From Jatrophihabitans telluris (GTDB lineage: Bacteria > Actinomycetota > Actinomycetes > Mycobacteriales > Jatrophihabitantaceae): a stretch of DNA of 64,000 nt. Under the pieces are notes generated by a model that searched no databases, had not been told where the DNA came from, and saw only the letters and a list, made by a program, of their open reading frames with translations. Numbering within the stretch: position 1 is the stretch's first letter; each line of letters begins with the position of its first letter. Shown here in pieces: positions 33,884-42,615 of the stretch. The DNA lies in NCBI RefSeq assembly GCF_023516435.1, contig NZ_CP097332.1:3410001-3474000 (forward strand), given 5' to 3'. The position numbers and the translations under genes are program-made.

Positions 33884-34867
33884 CTATTCGGCGATCGCGG
33901 TGGCAGGTGCCTCCGGTCTCAGGCCCTTCTCGCCACTGCCCTGAGTGGAATCCCCGGCCCTTCCGGTCGGCGCCAGATAGAGCACGGCGATGGCCACCAT
34001 CATCAGGGCACCGCCGAGCCAGCCCGTCCAGACAAGCCGTTCTCCGATCAACGCCACGGCCAGCACGGTCGCGGCCAGCGGTTCCAGCAACGTCAGGACC
34101 GAGGCCACCTCCGACGGCGTGGTCCGCAAACCGTGGAAGAACAGACCGTAGGCCAGCGCCGTGGCCACCACTCCCATGTAGGCCAGCGAGGCCACCGTGC
34201 CGGCGTCTGCCGTGAAGGCCAGGCCGGTGAGCACGGCGAACGGTGTGAGCACGAGCGCGCCGACGACACTGGCTACCGTCGTGAGCGCCAGGGGGCCGGC
34301 GACGGAATGCAATCGCTGGCTGACCAGGGTGGAGCCGGCGTAGCCCAAGCCAGAGCCGACCGACTCGACGATCCCCAGCCAGGGCGTTGCGTGGGCTGGG
34401 CCATGACCCGAAGACGTCAGCGAGATCAGGGCCAGGCCCAACAGAGCCAGAGCCAGCACCACGAGGGACCGCGCACCCGGACTGTGTCGCCGGCGCAGCG
34501 ACTGCCACGCCGTGATGCTGACCGGGGCGACACCGAGGCTGACCAGCGTCGACACACTCACCCCGACATTGCCGATCGCGGCGAAGTACAGCGCCTGGTA
34601 CAGGCCCAGCAGCGCTCCGGAAACCAGCAGCGCGAGGCGTTGTCCGGCCGAGGCGCGGCGCCACGCTCGCAGGCTGGGGCGCCCCGCCACGAGCAGGAGA
34701 ACGGCCGAGGAGAAGACGAGGCGGTACCACCCGATGGAGATGGCCGACAGGTGGCTGTGGTCGGCGACCTTGCGGACGAGAAAGCCGTTGGTGCCCCAGA
34801 GGACGGCTCCGAGGCTTACTGCGATCAGCCCTTCACGGGCCCGAAGACGATCGATGGTTGATGACAT
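33884..34867 (-). CDS. EamA family (DMT superfamily) transporter
   Basis: A membrane protein of 327 residues with ten hydrophobic helices in two EamA repeats (LGAVLWGTNGFLVRKVADHS in the first; LAYMGVVATALAYGLFFHGL with SVLTLLEPLAATVLAVALIG in the second). Such proteins export metabolites or amino acids. ATG 34867 (MSSTIDRLRAREG) is preferred over a 35-residue extension. The DUF4245 gene follows 14 bp downstream on the same strand. Confidence 0.9.
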   Translation of the reverse strand: MSSTIDRLRAREGLIAVSLGAVLWGTNGFLVRKVADHSHLSAISIGWYRLVFSSAVLLLVAGRPSLRAWRRASAGQRLALLVSGALLGLYQALYFAAIGNVGVSVSTLVSLGVAPVSITAWQSLRRRHSPGARSLVVLALALLGLALISLTSSGHGPAHATPWLGIVESVGSGLGYAGSTLVSQRLHSVAGPLALTTVASVVGALVLTPFAVLTGLAFTADAGTVASLAYMGVVATALAYGLFFHGLRTTPSEVASVLTLLEPLAATVLAVALIGERLVWTGWLGGALMMVAIAVLYLAPTGRAGDSTQGSGEKGLRPEAPATAIAE

Positions 34868-35236
34868 GCTCACGCGCTTTCGTGCTGGAACCGACGGTGG
34901 AGGCGAAAGCCGGGGCAGCATCGATCGCGAGCCGTCCCCTCGATCGAACGCGATCTGGGCAACGGCGTTCAAGGCCGACTGCGGGTGCCCCGGATCAGCT
35001 GACCGGGGGCGGCAGCACGGTGCCGGTGCGCGAGGACATGGCGCGCACTCTATCGTCCGGTCGAGACCTCACGCGCGTGAGTTTCGCGGTGGAGGCGGCA
35101 TTCTCCAACGAAAGGACCGCCGCCCGGACCGCCGAGACCGCCGAGACCGCCGAGACCGCCCACATCGCCAGGACGACGACGGTGATCATCGTCGCGATCC
35201 AGGGCGTGCCGAACCGCTCAAAGATCGCTGCTTGCG
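34868..35236. other. Intergenic region, about 370 bp, with no convincing gene
   Basis: Holds a short 9-bp tandem repeat (GCCGAGACC, about 35128-35157). A minus-strand frame at 34995-35189 would encode 64 residues beginning MITVVVLAMWAVSAVSAVSA, one membrane helix, 47 bp downstream of the lipoprotein stop, but it has no ribosome-binding site and includes the DNA repeat, so I do not call it. Confidence 0.5.
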
Positions 35237-35944
35237 CTACCGGACGATCACCACGACCGGGTCGCTGACGATCTCGCCACCGTCCGGCACGCCCGGCGCG
35301 GAAGAGGTCTGGCCGGCACCCGGGCCGCCCGTCGCGCTCCCCGCGGCAGCGCCGGCGGCCGCAGAATCAGCACCCGCGGGGCCCGGAGCAGTCGCCATGT
35401 CCGAGGGCAGGACGGTGTAGCGCAGCGACACCACCAGCTCGTACTGGCCGGCGGGCAGGCGGCTTCGCTTTCCAGCCGCGGGACATCCGGACAGCAACAC
35501 AGTTTCGGGCAGCCAGCCGATTCGCTGGCTGTGGCCGGCGCGCAACGGAATCAACGCCGCCAGCTCCGGCCGGGGGCTGTCGTCCCGGCCGACGACGTGG
35601 CCATCGCGGATCAGCAGCACGTCGGTGCTGGAGGGTCCGCTCACCAAGGCTCCGCCCGTGGTGCTGCTGGACAGCGTCGCCGAGATGGCCATCGCAGTGC
35701 CCGCTGCGCCCGAGCCGGGCGTGGACGCGGTCAGCGTGAGGGTCGCCGAGGACCGGCCGGATGACCTGGGGACGTCGCCGCACGTGGTCAGACCGGCTGC
35801 GCCGGAGCCCCGGTTCGGCACGGGCGCCGAGCCACATCCGCAGGCCAGCAACGCGACGAGCACCGGCGCGGCCCACCGCTTCCGCGATGGCCATGGATTC
35901 CAGGTCGGGCGCACAACAGGTGGACGCGACGGGCGGCGCCACAC
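35237..35944 (-). CDS. Putative lipoprotein of unknown function
   Basis: The product is 235 residues. After a basic N terminus, VALLACGCG is a lipobox with Cys at about 35, so the mature protein is probably lipid-anchored outside the membrane. The mature part is Gly/Ala/Ser-rich with a beta-sandwich-like pattern (SSATLTLTASTPGSG, TDVLLIRDGHVVGRDDS, LPAGQYELVVSLRYTV) and a low-complexity Ala/Gly tail. I do not recognise a family. Three TGCGACTT octamers lie directly upstream of GTG 35944. Confidence 0.7.
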   Translation of the reverse strand: MWRRPSRPPVVRPTWNPWPSRKRWAAPVLVALLACGCGSAPVPNRGSGAAGLTTCGDVPRSSGRSSATLTLTASTPGSGAAGTAMAISATLSSSTTGGALVSGPSSTDVLLIRDGHVVGRDDSPRPELAALIPLRAGHSQRIGWLPETVLLSGCPAAGKRSRLPAGQYELVVSLRYTVLPSDMATAPGPAGADSAAAGAAAGSATGGPGAGQTSSAPGVPDGGEIVSDPVVVIVR

Positions 35945-35946
35945 GT

Positions 35947-35984
35947 TGCGACTTCTTACAACTCGCTGCGACTTGTTGCGACTT
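35947..35984. promoter_or_regulatory. Three TGCGACTT octamers spaced 20 and 10 bp
   Basis: Octamers begin at 35947, 35967 and 35977, so they lie on one face of the helix, 3-40 bp upstream of the lipoprotein start. Candidate binding site of an unknown regulator. Confidence 0.4.
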
Positions 35985-36182
35985 GTTGGGACCCAGCCGA
36001 TCCTTATGAAGTGAATGTGATCCGGGCCACAATTTCGAGAAATGCCGACATGCGTCGCCTCAAGCTCCGTCTTTGGCCCTTAACCGTCCAGTAGACAGGG
36101 TGAACGGATGCCGACCCGTGGCCGAAACCCTTTACAGCAGCAGGGCAATCGGGAGCGAAGCGTCGTCGAAACCCGAGGCGGC

Positions 36183-36188
36183 TAGGGT
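36183..36188 (+). promoter_or_regulatory. -10 element (TAGGGT) upstream of glpX
   Basis: Placed 34 nt before the ATG, leaving a short leader that carries the GAAGGGA ribosome-binding site. Confidence 0.35.
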
Positions 36189-36222
36189 TTGCTTCAGCAG
36201 CCGCCGCGACGAAGGGACCACC

Positions 36223-37272
36223 ATGACCGAGTCCGACGCACCCGACAGCGCAGGCCAGGTTCCGCCGGAGCTGGCTGTATCGCGAGAAGCGCCGGACCGC
36301 AACCTCGCCCTCGAACTCGTGCGCGTGACGGAAGCCGCGGCCATGGCCGCCGCTCGATGGGTCGGTCGGGGTGAGAAGAACGACGGCGACGGGGCGGCCG
36401 TCGACGCGATGCGAACCCTCATCGGCACCGTCTCGATGCGGGGCGTCGTGGTGATCGGCGAAGGCGAGAAGGACCAGGCGCCGATGCTGTTCAACGGCGA
36501 ACACGTCGGCAACGGCACCGGCCCCGAATGCGACGTCGCGGTCGACCCGATCGACGGAACCACGCTGATGGCCAAGGGAATGCCCAACGCGATCGCGGTG
36601 ATCGCGGTCGCCGAGCGCGGTTCCATGTTCGACCCGTCGGCGGTGTTCTACATGGAGAAGATCGCGACCGGCCCCGAGGCGGCCAACGTCATCGACATCA
36701 ACGCCCCGGTTGCCACCAACATCGCTCGCGTGGCCAAGGCGAAGGGCGGACGTCCCTCCGATGTCACCGTCGTGGTGCTTGACCGACCCCGCCACGCGGA
36801 CCTTGTGCGCGCGGTCCGCGACGCCGGAGCGCGCATCAAATTCATCTCCGACGGCGACGTGGCCGGCGCGATCATGGCCGCTCGGCCCGGCACCGGGGTC
36901 GACCTGCTCCTCGGTATCGGCGGCACCCCGGAGGGGATCATCGCCGCAGCGGCGATCGCCTGCATGGGCGGCTCCATCCAGGCCAAGCTGTGGCCACGAG
37001 ACGAGTCCGAGCAAACCAAGGCCCTCGACGCCGGTCACGACCTGGATCGGGTGCTGCACACCAGCGACCTCGTCCGCGGCGAAGACGTGTTCTTCTGCGC
37101 TACCGGCATCACCGACGGCGAGCTCGTGCGAGGAGTCCGCTACGACCGCGGCGCCGTGGCGACGTCCTCGATCGTGATGCGCTCGAAGTCGGGGACGATT
37201 CGGCAAGTCGATTCGTTGCACCAGCTGTCGAAGTTGCGCGCTTATTCTTCGATCGACTTCGATCGCAACTGA
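36223..37272 (+). CDS. glpX: Class II fructose-1,6-bisphosphatase
   Basis: A phosphatase of 349 residues of the GlpX family, the only gluconeogenic FBPase in M. tuberculosis (Rv1099c). The metal and phosphate site is visible as [29 protein letters not shown] and DGDVAGAI, and [19 protein letters not shown] is the family signature. ATG 36223 has AAGGGA 6 nt upstream. It is followed by a YbjQ-like gene and fumC on the same strand. Confidence 0.96.
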   Translation: MTESDAPDSAGQVPPELAVSREAPDRNLALELVRVTEAAAMAAARWVGRGEKNDGDGAAVDAMRTLIGTVSMRGVVVIGEGEKDQAPMLFNGEHVGNGTGPECDVAVDPIDGTTLMAKGMPNAIAVIAVAERGSMFDPSAVFYMEKIATGPEAANVIDINAPVATNIARVAKAKGGRPSDVTVVVLDRPRHADLVRAVRDAGARIKFISDGDVAGAIMAARPGTGVDLLLGIGGTPEGIIAAAAIACMGGSIQAKLWPRDESEQTKALDAGHDLDRVLHTSDLVRGEDVFFCATGITDGELVRGVRYDRGAVATSSIVMRSKSGTIRQVDSLHQLSKLRAYSSIDFDRN

Positions 37273-37306
37273 TCGGCACCGCCGTCCCGACCCGCAGGAG
37301 AACGAA

Positions 37307-37861
37307 ATGCTCTGTGTCACGTCAAACGACATCCCCGGCTGGGAGATCCAGCGCGTCTGCGGCGAGGTCTTCGGGGTGACCGTCCGCTCCCGCAACATCG
37401 GCTCCCAGCTCGGCGCCGGATTCAAGTCCTTGGTCGGCGGCGAGCTGCAGGGAATGACCAAGCAGGTCATCGAGTCACGCAACGAAGCGATGGGCCGGCT
37501 GTTCGCCGAGGCGCAGGCCCGCGGTGGCAACGCCCTGGTGGCTATGCGCTTCGACACCACAGAACTCGGCGGCAACTGGAGCGAGATCTGCGCCTACGGG
37601 ACCGCGGTCGTGGCCATTCCGGTCACCGAGGAAGCCAAGCAGACGGCCATCCAGCTCGGGTACGGCCGTCCCGCCCACAATGCCGCGCCCGCGAGCCCGC
37701 AGTCGTCCGAACCCGCCGTCGGGGGCGCGCCGGGGGCGTATCCGGCTCAGCCCGGCGGTTACCCCGGTCAGCCCCAGGGATACCCGGGCCAGCCGCAGGG
37801 CTTGCCCACCCAGTCGCAGGGCCAGCCCGCCGAGCCGCAGGGGTACTCGCCGCAGTCGTAA
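37307..37861 (+). CDS. YbjQ/DUF74 family protein with Pro/Gln-rich tail
   Basis: This protein of 184 residues has an N-terminal YbjQ-like domain (about 1-110: [55 protein letters not shown]), a pentameric fold with uncertain function, sometimes called heavy-metal binding. Residues about 130-184 are YPGQPQG-type repeats, unusual for the family and probably disordered. ATG 37307 follows a GGAG sequence. It lies 34 bp after glpX and may share its transcript. Confidence 0.85.
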   Translation: MLCVTSNDIPGWEIQRVCGEVFGVTVRSRNIGSQLGAGFKSLVGGELQGMTKQVIESRNEAMGRLFAEAQARGGNALVAMRFDTTELGGNWSEICAYGTAVVAIPVTEEAKQTAIQLGYGRPAHNAAPASPQSSEPAVGGAPGAYPAQPGGYPGQPQGYPGQPQGLPTQSQGQPAEPQGYSPQS

Positions 37862-38019
37862 CGGCGTCCGGACGTGCCGTAAGGATCGCCACAGGATGGG
37901 GTTCTCCACGGTGGGTGCTGGCTAGGCTGGCTGTTTGCCGGGCTGCCGCCTGGGTCGAAATGCAAACGCACGCCGAACAGCCGAGCCGCCGCTCGCTGAT
38001 CAAGGAGAGCTTGAAAATC

Positions 38020-39438
38020 ATGTCGGTTGACCAGTCAGCGTTCCGGGTCGAGAAGGACTCGATGGGTGAGGTCCGGGTGCCGGCCGCCGCCAAGTGGCGC
38101 GCCCAGACCCAGCGCGCCGTGGAGAACTTCCCGATCTCGGGGCAACCGATCGAGCGCGAGTTGATCGCGGGTTTGGCGCTGATTAAGGGCGCCGGCGCCC
38201 GGGTGCGCGCTCAGCGCGGCCTGCTCGATCCGGGGAAGGCCGAGGCCATCGCTGCCGCGGCGGTCGAGGTCGCTCGCGGCGAGTGGGACGAGCAGTTCCC
38301 GATCGACGTCTTCCAGACCGGCTCGGGCACGTCCTCGAACATGAACACCAACGAGGTGCTCGCCTCGTTGGCAGCCGACCGGCTCTCCGCCGCGGCCGGC
38401 GAAGCGGTCTCGGTTCATCCAAACGACGACGTCAACGACCCGCTGTCGTCCAACGACCAGTTCCCCTCGGCCATTCACGTCGCGGCGACCAAGGCCGTGG
38501 TCGTGGACCTGGTCCCCGCCCTGCAACACCTGGCCGCGGCGCTGGAGGCCAAGTCGTCCGAATTCGCTACCGTCGTCAAGTCGGGCCGTACGCACCTGAT
38601 GGACGCGACCCCGGTGACCCTCGGCCAGGAGTTCTCCGGTTATGCCGCGGCGGTGCGCTACGGCGTGGAACGACTGCAGAGCACCCTGCCGCGCGTGGCC
38701 GAACTACCGCTGGGCGGCACGGCGGTCGGCACCGGAATCAACGCCCCGGCCGGTTTCGCCGGTGAGGTCATCGCGCTCATCGCCGCGGAGACCGGCCTGC
38801 CCTTCACCGAGGCTCGCGACCACTTCGAGGCGCAGGGGGCGCGCGACGGGCTCGTCGAGTTGTCCGGTGCGCTGCGCACGATCGCCGTCAGTCTGAACAA
38901 GATCGCCAACGACATTCGGTGGATGGGTTCGGGCCCCCGCACCGGCCTCACCGAACTGTTCCTGCCCGATCTCCAGCCGGGATCGTCGATCATGCCGGGC
39001 AAGGTCAATCCGGTGCTGTGCGAGGCGGTCTGCCAGGTCGTGGCGCAGGTCATCGGCAACGATGCCGCCGTGGCGTGGGGTGGCGCGGCGGGCAACTTCG
39101 AGCTCAACGTGATGCTGCCGGTGATCGCGCGCAACGTCCTGGAATCGGTCCGCCTGATCGGCAACGTGTCCCGCGTGTTCGCCGACCGGTGCGTGTCCGG
39201 TTTGCAAGCCAACGTCGAACGGTGCCGTGAGTACGCCGAGTCCTCGCCCTCCATCGTGACCCCGCTGAATCACTACGTGGGATACGACGAGGCGGCCAAG
39301 ATCGCCAAGCAGGCCCTGGCCGAGCGCAAGACGATCCGGCAGGTCGTGATCGAGCGTGGCCACGTCGAGTCCGGCGCGATCACCGAGGACAAGCTGGACG
39401 AGGTCCTCGACGTGCTGTCAATGACCCACCCCCGTTGA
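38020..39438 (+). CDS. fumC: Class II fumarate hydratase
   Basis: A TCA-cycle enzyme of 472 residues that interconverts fumarate and malate. Motifs: [31 protein letters not shown] and the superfamily signature [12 protein letters not shown] with the catalytic serine. ATG 38020 has AAGGAG about 10 nt upstream; the open frame upstream to 37915 is not needed. The last codons, Arg then the TGA stop, are bases of the first unit of repeat array B, so the repeat defines the C terminus. Confidence 0.96.
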   Translation: MSVDQSAFRVEKDSMGEVRVPAAAKWRAQTQRAVENFPISGQPIERELIAGLALIKGAGARVRAQRGLLDPGKAEAIAAAAVEVARGEWDEQFPIDVFQTGSGTSSNMNTNEVLASLAADRLSAAAGEAVSVHPNDDVNDPLSSNDQFPSAIHVAATKAVVVDLVPALQHLAAALEAKSSEFATVVKSGRTHLMDATPVTLGQEFSGYAAAVRYGVERLQSTLPRVAELPLGGTAVGTGINAPAGFAGEVIALIAAETGLPFTEARDHFEAQGARDGLVELSGALRTIAVSLNKIANDIRWMGSGPRTGLTELFLPDLQPGSSIMPGKVNPVLCEAVCQVVAQVIGNDAAVAWGGAAGNFELNVMLPVIARNVLESVRLIGNVSRVFADRCVSGLQANVERCREYAESSPSIVTPLNHYVGYDEAAKIAKQALAERKTIRQVVIERGHVESGAITEDKLDEVLDVLSMTHPR

Positions 39439-39515
39439 GGTTGCCCTTGTTGCCGGCCGGCGGCCGTTGAGGTTGCCCTCGTTGCCGGCCGACGGCCGTT
39501 GAGGTTGCCCTCGTG
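39433..39515. repeat. Repeat array B: three units, 32-bp period, inverted relative to A
   Basis: Cores start at 39433, 39465 and 39497 (minus-strand reading GCAAC-RAGGG-CAACC-TCAACG); the third is truncated. Spacers are CGGCCGGCGGC and CGGCCGACGGC. Located between convergent fumC and the PhoH-like gene; the first unit contains the fumC stop. Confidence 0.95.
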
Positions 39516-39524
39516 GCTCAGGAC

Positions 39525-40943
39525 TCAGCCCAGGCCGACGTCCTCGAGCATTTCGGTGACGAGAGCGGCGATCGGCGAACGCTCCGAGCGGGTCAACGTG
39601 ACGTGGGCGAACAGCGGGTGACCCCGCAGCGCCTCGATCACGGCAGCGACACCGTCGTGCCGGCCGACGCGCAGATTGTCCCGCTGGGCGACGTCATGGG
39701 TGAGCACGACCCGCGAACCCTGGCCGATGCGCGAGAGCACCGTCAGCAGCACGTTTCGCTCCAAGGACTGGGCCTCGTCCACGATGACGAAAGCATCGTG
39801 CAGGGACCGTCCCCGGATGTGGGTCAGGGGCAGGACTTCGACCATCCCGCGGTCCATGATCTCGTCCATCACGTCCGCGCTCACCAACGCGCCCAGCGTG
39901 TCGAAAACCGCCTGCGCCCAAGGGGCCATCTTCTCGTTCTCGCTGCCCGGCAGGTAACCGAGTTCCTGACCACCGACGGCATACAGCGGGCGGAAGACGA
40001 CTACCTTCTTGTGCGCCCGCCGTTCCATGACTGCTTCCAGGCCGGCACACAGCGCCAGCGCGGACTTGCCGGTGCCGGCCCGTCCGCCCAGGGAGACGAT
40101 GCCGATCTCGGGGTCCAGCAACAGGTCCAGGGCGATCCGCTGTTCGGCCGACCGGCCATGCAAGCCGAAGGCCTCCCGGTCACCGCGGACGAGCTTCATT
40201 TGCTTGTCCGCCGTCACCCGAGCCAGTGCCGATCCACGCGGGGAGTGCAGGACGAGACCGGTATGGCAGGGCAGTTCAGCACTCGTCCGAAGCTCGTCGT
40301 GCTGAGCCAGATCGACTTCGTGACCGTCGTAGAGAGCATCGATCTGGTCGGCGGTCACGTCCAGTTCGGCCAGGCCCGTCCACCCGGAATCGACCGCCGG
40401 ATGGACCCGGTACTCGTCGGCGTCGAGGCCGACCGAGGCCGCTTTCACCCGCAGCGGCATGTCCTTGGTGACCAAGGTGACGTCGCGGCCCTCGTTCTTC
40501 AGGTTGAGGGCCACGGCCAGGATCCGCGAGTCGTTGGTCTCGACACGGAATCCGGTCGGCAGCGAGGACAGGTCGGAGTGGTTCAGCTCAACGTGCAAGG
40601 TGCCGCCGTCGTCCCCGATCGGGACGGGCGCATCCAGGCGTCCGTGTTTGATGCGGAGCTCATCGAGGGTTCGCAAGGTCTGGCGGGCGAACCAGCCGAG
40701 CTCGGGGTGGTGGCGTTTGCCTTCCAGCTCCCCGATGACCACCAGCGGCAGGACGACCTGGTGCTCACCGAACCGCGCCAGGGCACCTGGGTCCGACAGC
40801 AGGACCGACGTATCGAGCACGAACGTCTTCATGTGGTCTTGATCGGCGGCAGTCGCGGAAATGTGATTGCTCGCGGGAAGCTGATCCTTCAGGTCAGCAG
40901 AGGCGGGTACTGAGCTGGGGTGGGCAGATGTCTCGGAACGCAC
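39525..40943 (-). CDS. phoH2: PIN-PhoH fusion protein (PhoH2-like RNA helicase/RNase)
   Basis: A protein of 472 residues: an N-terminal PIN domain (about 38-160, [34 protein letters not shown]) and a C-terminal PhoH P-loop ATPase ([33 protein letters not shown]). In mycobacteria PhoH2 unwinds and cuts RNA. GTG 40943 is chosen because AAGGAG lies 6 nt upstream, giving a 37-residue extension before the PIN domain; ATG 40832 is possible. I see no clear upstream antitoxin gene like mycobacterial phoAT. Confidence 0.93.
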   Translation of the reverse strand: MRSETSAHPSSVPASADLKDQLPASNHISATAADQDHMKTFVLDTSVLLSDPGALARFGEHQVVLPLVVIGELEGKRHHPELGWFARQTLRTLDELRIKHGRLDAPVPIGDDGGTLHVELNHSDLSSLPTGFRVETNDSRILAVALNLKNEGRDVTLVTKDMPLRVKAASVGLDADEYRVHPAVDSGWTGLAELDVTADQIDALYDGHEVDLAQHDELRTSAELPCHTGLVLHSPRGSALARVTADKQMKLVRGDREAFGLHGRSAEQRIALDLLLDPEIGIVSLGGRAGTGKSALALCAGLEAVMERRAHKKVVVFRPLYAVGGQELGYLPGSENEKMAPWAQAVFDTLGALVSADVMDEIMDRGMVEVLPLTHIRGRSLHDAFVIVDEAQSLERNVLLTVLSRIGQGSRVVLTHDVAQRDNLRVGRHDGVAAVIEALRGHPLFAHVTLTRSERSPIAALVTEMLEDVGLG

Positions 40944-40983
40944 TCGAGGCTCCTTGGACGTTCACGGTAGGCACAGACCTCAT

Positions 40984-40998
40984 CACCCACCGTGGGTG
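40984..40998. promoter_or_regulatory. 15-bp inverted repeat upstream of phoH2
   Basis: CACCCAC, one central base, GTGGGTG: perfect 7-bp arms, 41 bp before the phoH2 start. Possible operator. Confidence 0.35.
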
Positions 40999-41252
40999 GG
41001 CGCGGCACCGACGTCCACCTGCATTGAGGGTTCCGGTCGCTCCCAGAAGCTGGGGGCGATGCCGGCCCCCTCGCTGGTCATTACCAAAGTCAGGGACCTC
41101 CCGGGCGGCTCGGGGTTTCCCGGTCCACCTGTCGTCACGGTACGTCCGCTCGTGATCCAGTACGAACGCCACGCCGACATTCTCAGTTTCCAACAGATGA
41201 ACATCAGTCGCACCGGTCCCATGCGGGCCTGGCGCTCTCGGCGCTCGGCCGG

Positions 41253-41347
41253 CGTTGAGGTTGCCCTCGTTGCGGGGTCGGCCCCGTTGAGGTTGCCCTC
41301 GTTGCGGGGTCGGCCCCGTTGAGGTTGCCCTCGTTGCGGGGTCGGGC
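41253..41347. repeat. Repeat array C: three units, 32-bp period
   Basis: Cores at 41253, 41285 and 41317 in the same orientation as array B, spacer GGGGTCGGCCC after each. The array begins 7 bp beyond the stop of the minus-strand nuclease gene. Confidence 0.95.
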
Positions 41348-41353
41348 AGTGTT

Positions 41354-42412
41354 TCACCATAAGAATCGGCGCCCATCCTGACTGATCACCGAGGTTCCCG
41401 ACCGCGGGCGGCGCGCAGAAGCTTCGGTGCGCCAGCGGCGCTCCACCAGCAGACGCGCCGCCTCGACGCCACCGCCCCGCATCAGATCGCGCGTCACGCG
41501 AACGGTGGTGAAGCCGAGCCGTTCGAGTTTCCCGATCCGGCGCAGATCCGCACGTGGACGGTCACCGCGTTCGTGCCACTCGCCGTCATATTCTCCGACG
41601 AGGCCCGACACCGGATCGAGCAGGTCCACCCGCGCAACGAAATTCCCAAAACTGTCGAATATCGAGGGGTTTACGAGTGGTTGTCGCAAACCCGCATCGA
41701 GCCAGTGCAGCCGGAAAGCACTTTCCATCGGCGATTCCGCAAACGCCGTCAGCAGTGGAGCAAGCGCACGTACCCGACGAATTCCCGGCCAGCGTTTGCG
41801 TTTGCTCGCGTAACTCGTCAGCTCGTCCGGGCTGCTGACACCGAATCGCACACACGCGTCTGCGAGCTGCAGTGCCTGGACCCGCCCTCGGCTGAGGCGG
41901 AGTACATCGAATAGCGTCCGCGTGCCTGTAGACACCGACAGGCCGCCAATTTGGACGACGTCAGAATCGAGCAGCTGAGAGTAGCTGCGCAGGATTCCCT
42001 CTCTTTGCCGACACTTGGTCCTCGGATTGATCGCCACGGGCAACAACTCGTCCTCCTCCCAACGGCCATCGACAAATGTCGTGGGTACACCGTGGAGGAG
42101 CGCGGCCGACCATCCGATGACGACTGCGCGCGGCCCGGACACGGCGCAGCCGGCAGCGATCCGAACAAATGCGTCTGCGCAGTCCGGTTCCCCGACCAGC
42201 GATCGGCTCGCGCGGATCCCGCCAGGTCGCGGCATCGACCTCACTTCGGCAGGAGGGCAACCCGCGGCGAGCAATCTGGAACGGGTCGTGACGCCGGCGG
42301 AGAGGATCTTGGCGGTGGGGTCGTCGTGGTTGATCACAGCCGCAGCGTCCCGCGGAGCGAGCCAGCTGCGAGGGGCGATCGTGATTCTGTGGATGACGAG
42401 GTTTTTATCCAC
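41354..42412 (-). CDS. DUF559/Vsr-like endonuclease domain protein with AbiEi-like N terminus
   Basis: The product is about 352 residues. The N-terminal half (GVTTRSRLLAAGCPPAEVRS, VIGWSAALLHGVPT) resembles the winged-helix region of AbiEi/type IV antitoxin-like proteins. The C-terminal half has a PD-(D/E)xK nuclease pattern: ESAFRLHWLDAGL, FVARVDLLDP, GEYDGEWHERGDRPRADLRR, LGFTTVRVTRD. Such proteins are abundant in actinobacteria and their role is unknown. Repeat arrays flank it on both sides (C after the stop, D at the 5' end). GTG 42412 is used; a TTG at 42436 would place the start inside the repeat. Confidence 0.72.
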   Translation of the reverse strand: MDKNLVIHRITIAPRSWLAPRDAAAVINHDDPTAKILSAGVTTRSRLLAAGCPPAEVRSMPRPGGIRASRSLVGEPDCADAFVRIAAGCAVSGPRAVVIGWSAALLHGVPTTFVDGRWEEDELLPVAINPRTKCRQREGILRSYSQLLDSDVVQIGGLSVSTGTRTLFDVLRLSRGRVQALQLADACVRFGVSSPDELTSYASKRKRWPGIRRVRALAPLLTAFAESPMESAFRLHWLDAGLRQPLVNPSIFDSFGNFVARVDLLDPVSGLVGEYDGEWHERGDRPRADLRRIGKLERLGFTTVRVTRDLMRGGGVEAARLLVERRWRTEASARRPRSGTSVISQDGRRFLW

Positions 42413-42414
42413 AG
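42387..42414. promoter_or_regulatory. 8-bp inverted repeat containing a perfect DnaA-box sequence
   Basis: CTGTGGAT and ATCCACAG are separated by 12 bp. TTATCCACA (42405-42413) equals the consensus DnaA box. It covers the nuclease start and abuts array D. A single box does not make an origin. Confidence 0.4.
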
Positions 42415-42417
42415 CCC

Positions 42418-42598
42418 GCAACAAGGGCAACCTCAACGAGCCGAAGCCCGCAACAAGGGCAACCTCAACGAACCACAGCCCGCAACAAGGGCAACCTCAA
42501 CGAACCACAGCCCGCAACAAGGGCAACCTCAACGAACCACAGCCCGCAACAAGGGCAACCTCAACGAGCCGAAGCCCGCAACAAGGGCAACCTCAACG
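42418..42598. repeat. Repeat array D: six units, exact 32-bp period
   Basis: Cores at 42418, 42450, 42482, 42514, 42546 and 42578, all the A-variant (GCAACAAGGG...). Spacers are AGCCGAAGCCC, AACCACAGCCC (three times), AGCCGAAGCCC. It lies between the nuclease and isoprenyl synthase genes. Confidence 0.96.
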
Positions 42599-42615
42599 AG
42601 AGCGGGGGGCAGCGG

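Larger units (their letters stand above)
40944..41353. other. Intergenic region between phoH2 and the nuclease gene
   Basis: About 410 bp, including repeat array C (41253-41347). A perfect inverted repeat CACCCAC-C-GTGGGTG lies at 40984-40998, 41 bp upstream of phoH2. ORFs here run through the repeats in several frames and show no recognisable domain; no gene is called. Confidence 0.6.

Noticed and set aside
34995-35189. 64-residue membrane peptide gene
   Set aside because: One hydrophobic helix is visible, but it arises partly from a 9-bp DNA repeat and lacks a ribosome-binding site or promoter.
36004-37575. 523-codon minus-strand ORF
   Set aside because: Antisense to glpX and the YbjQ-like gene, both well supported.
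39513-40913. 466-codon plus-strand ORF
   Set aside because: Antisense to phoH2.
40983-41360. Minus-strand 125-codon ORF as a phoH2 antitoxin (phoAT-like) gene
   Set aside because: More than a third is translated repeat array C, there is no ribosome-binding site near a sensible start and nothing like an antitoxin fold.
42405-42413. Origin of replication from a DnaA box
   Set aside because: A single box without a box cluster, AT-rich region or dnaA/dnaN neighbours; kept only as a low-interest observation.
42418-42598. CRISPR array
   Set aside because: Regular 32-bp period, but the variable part is only 11 bp and the same linker recurs; no cas genes, and the same core occurs at four other loci.
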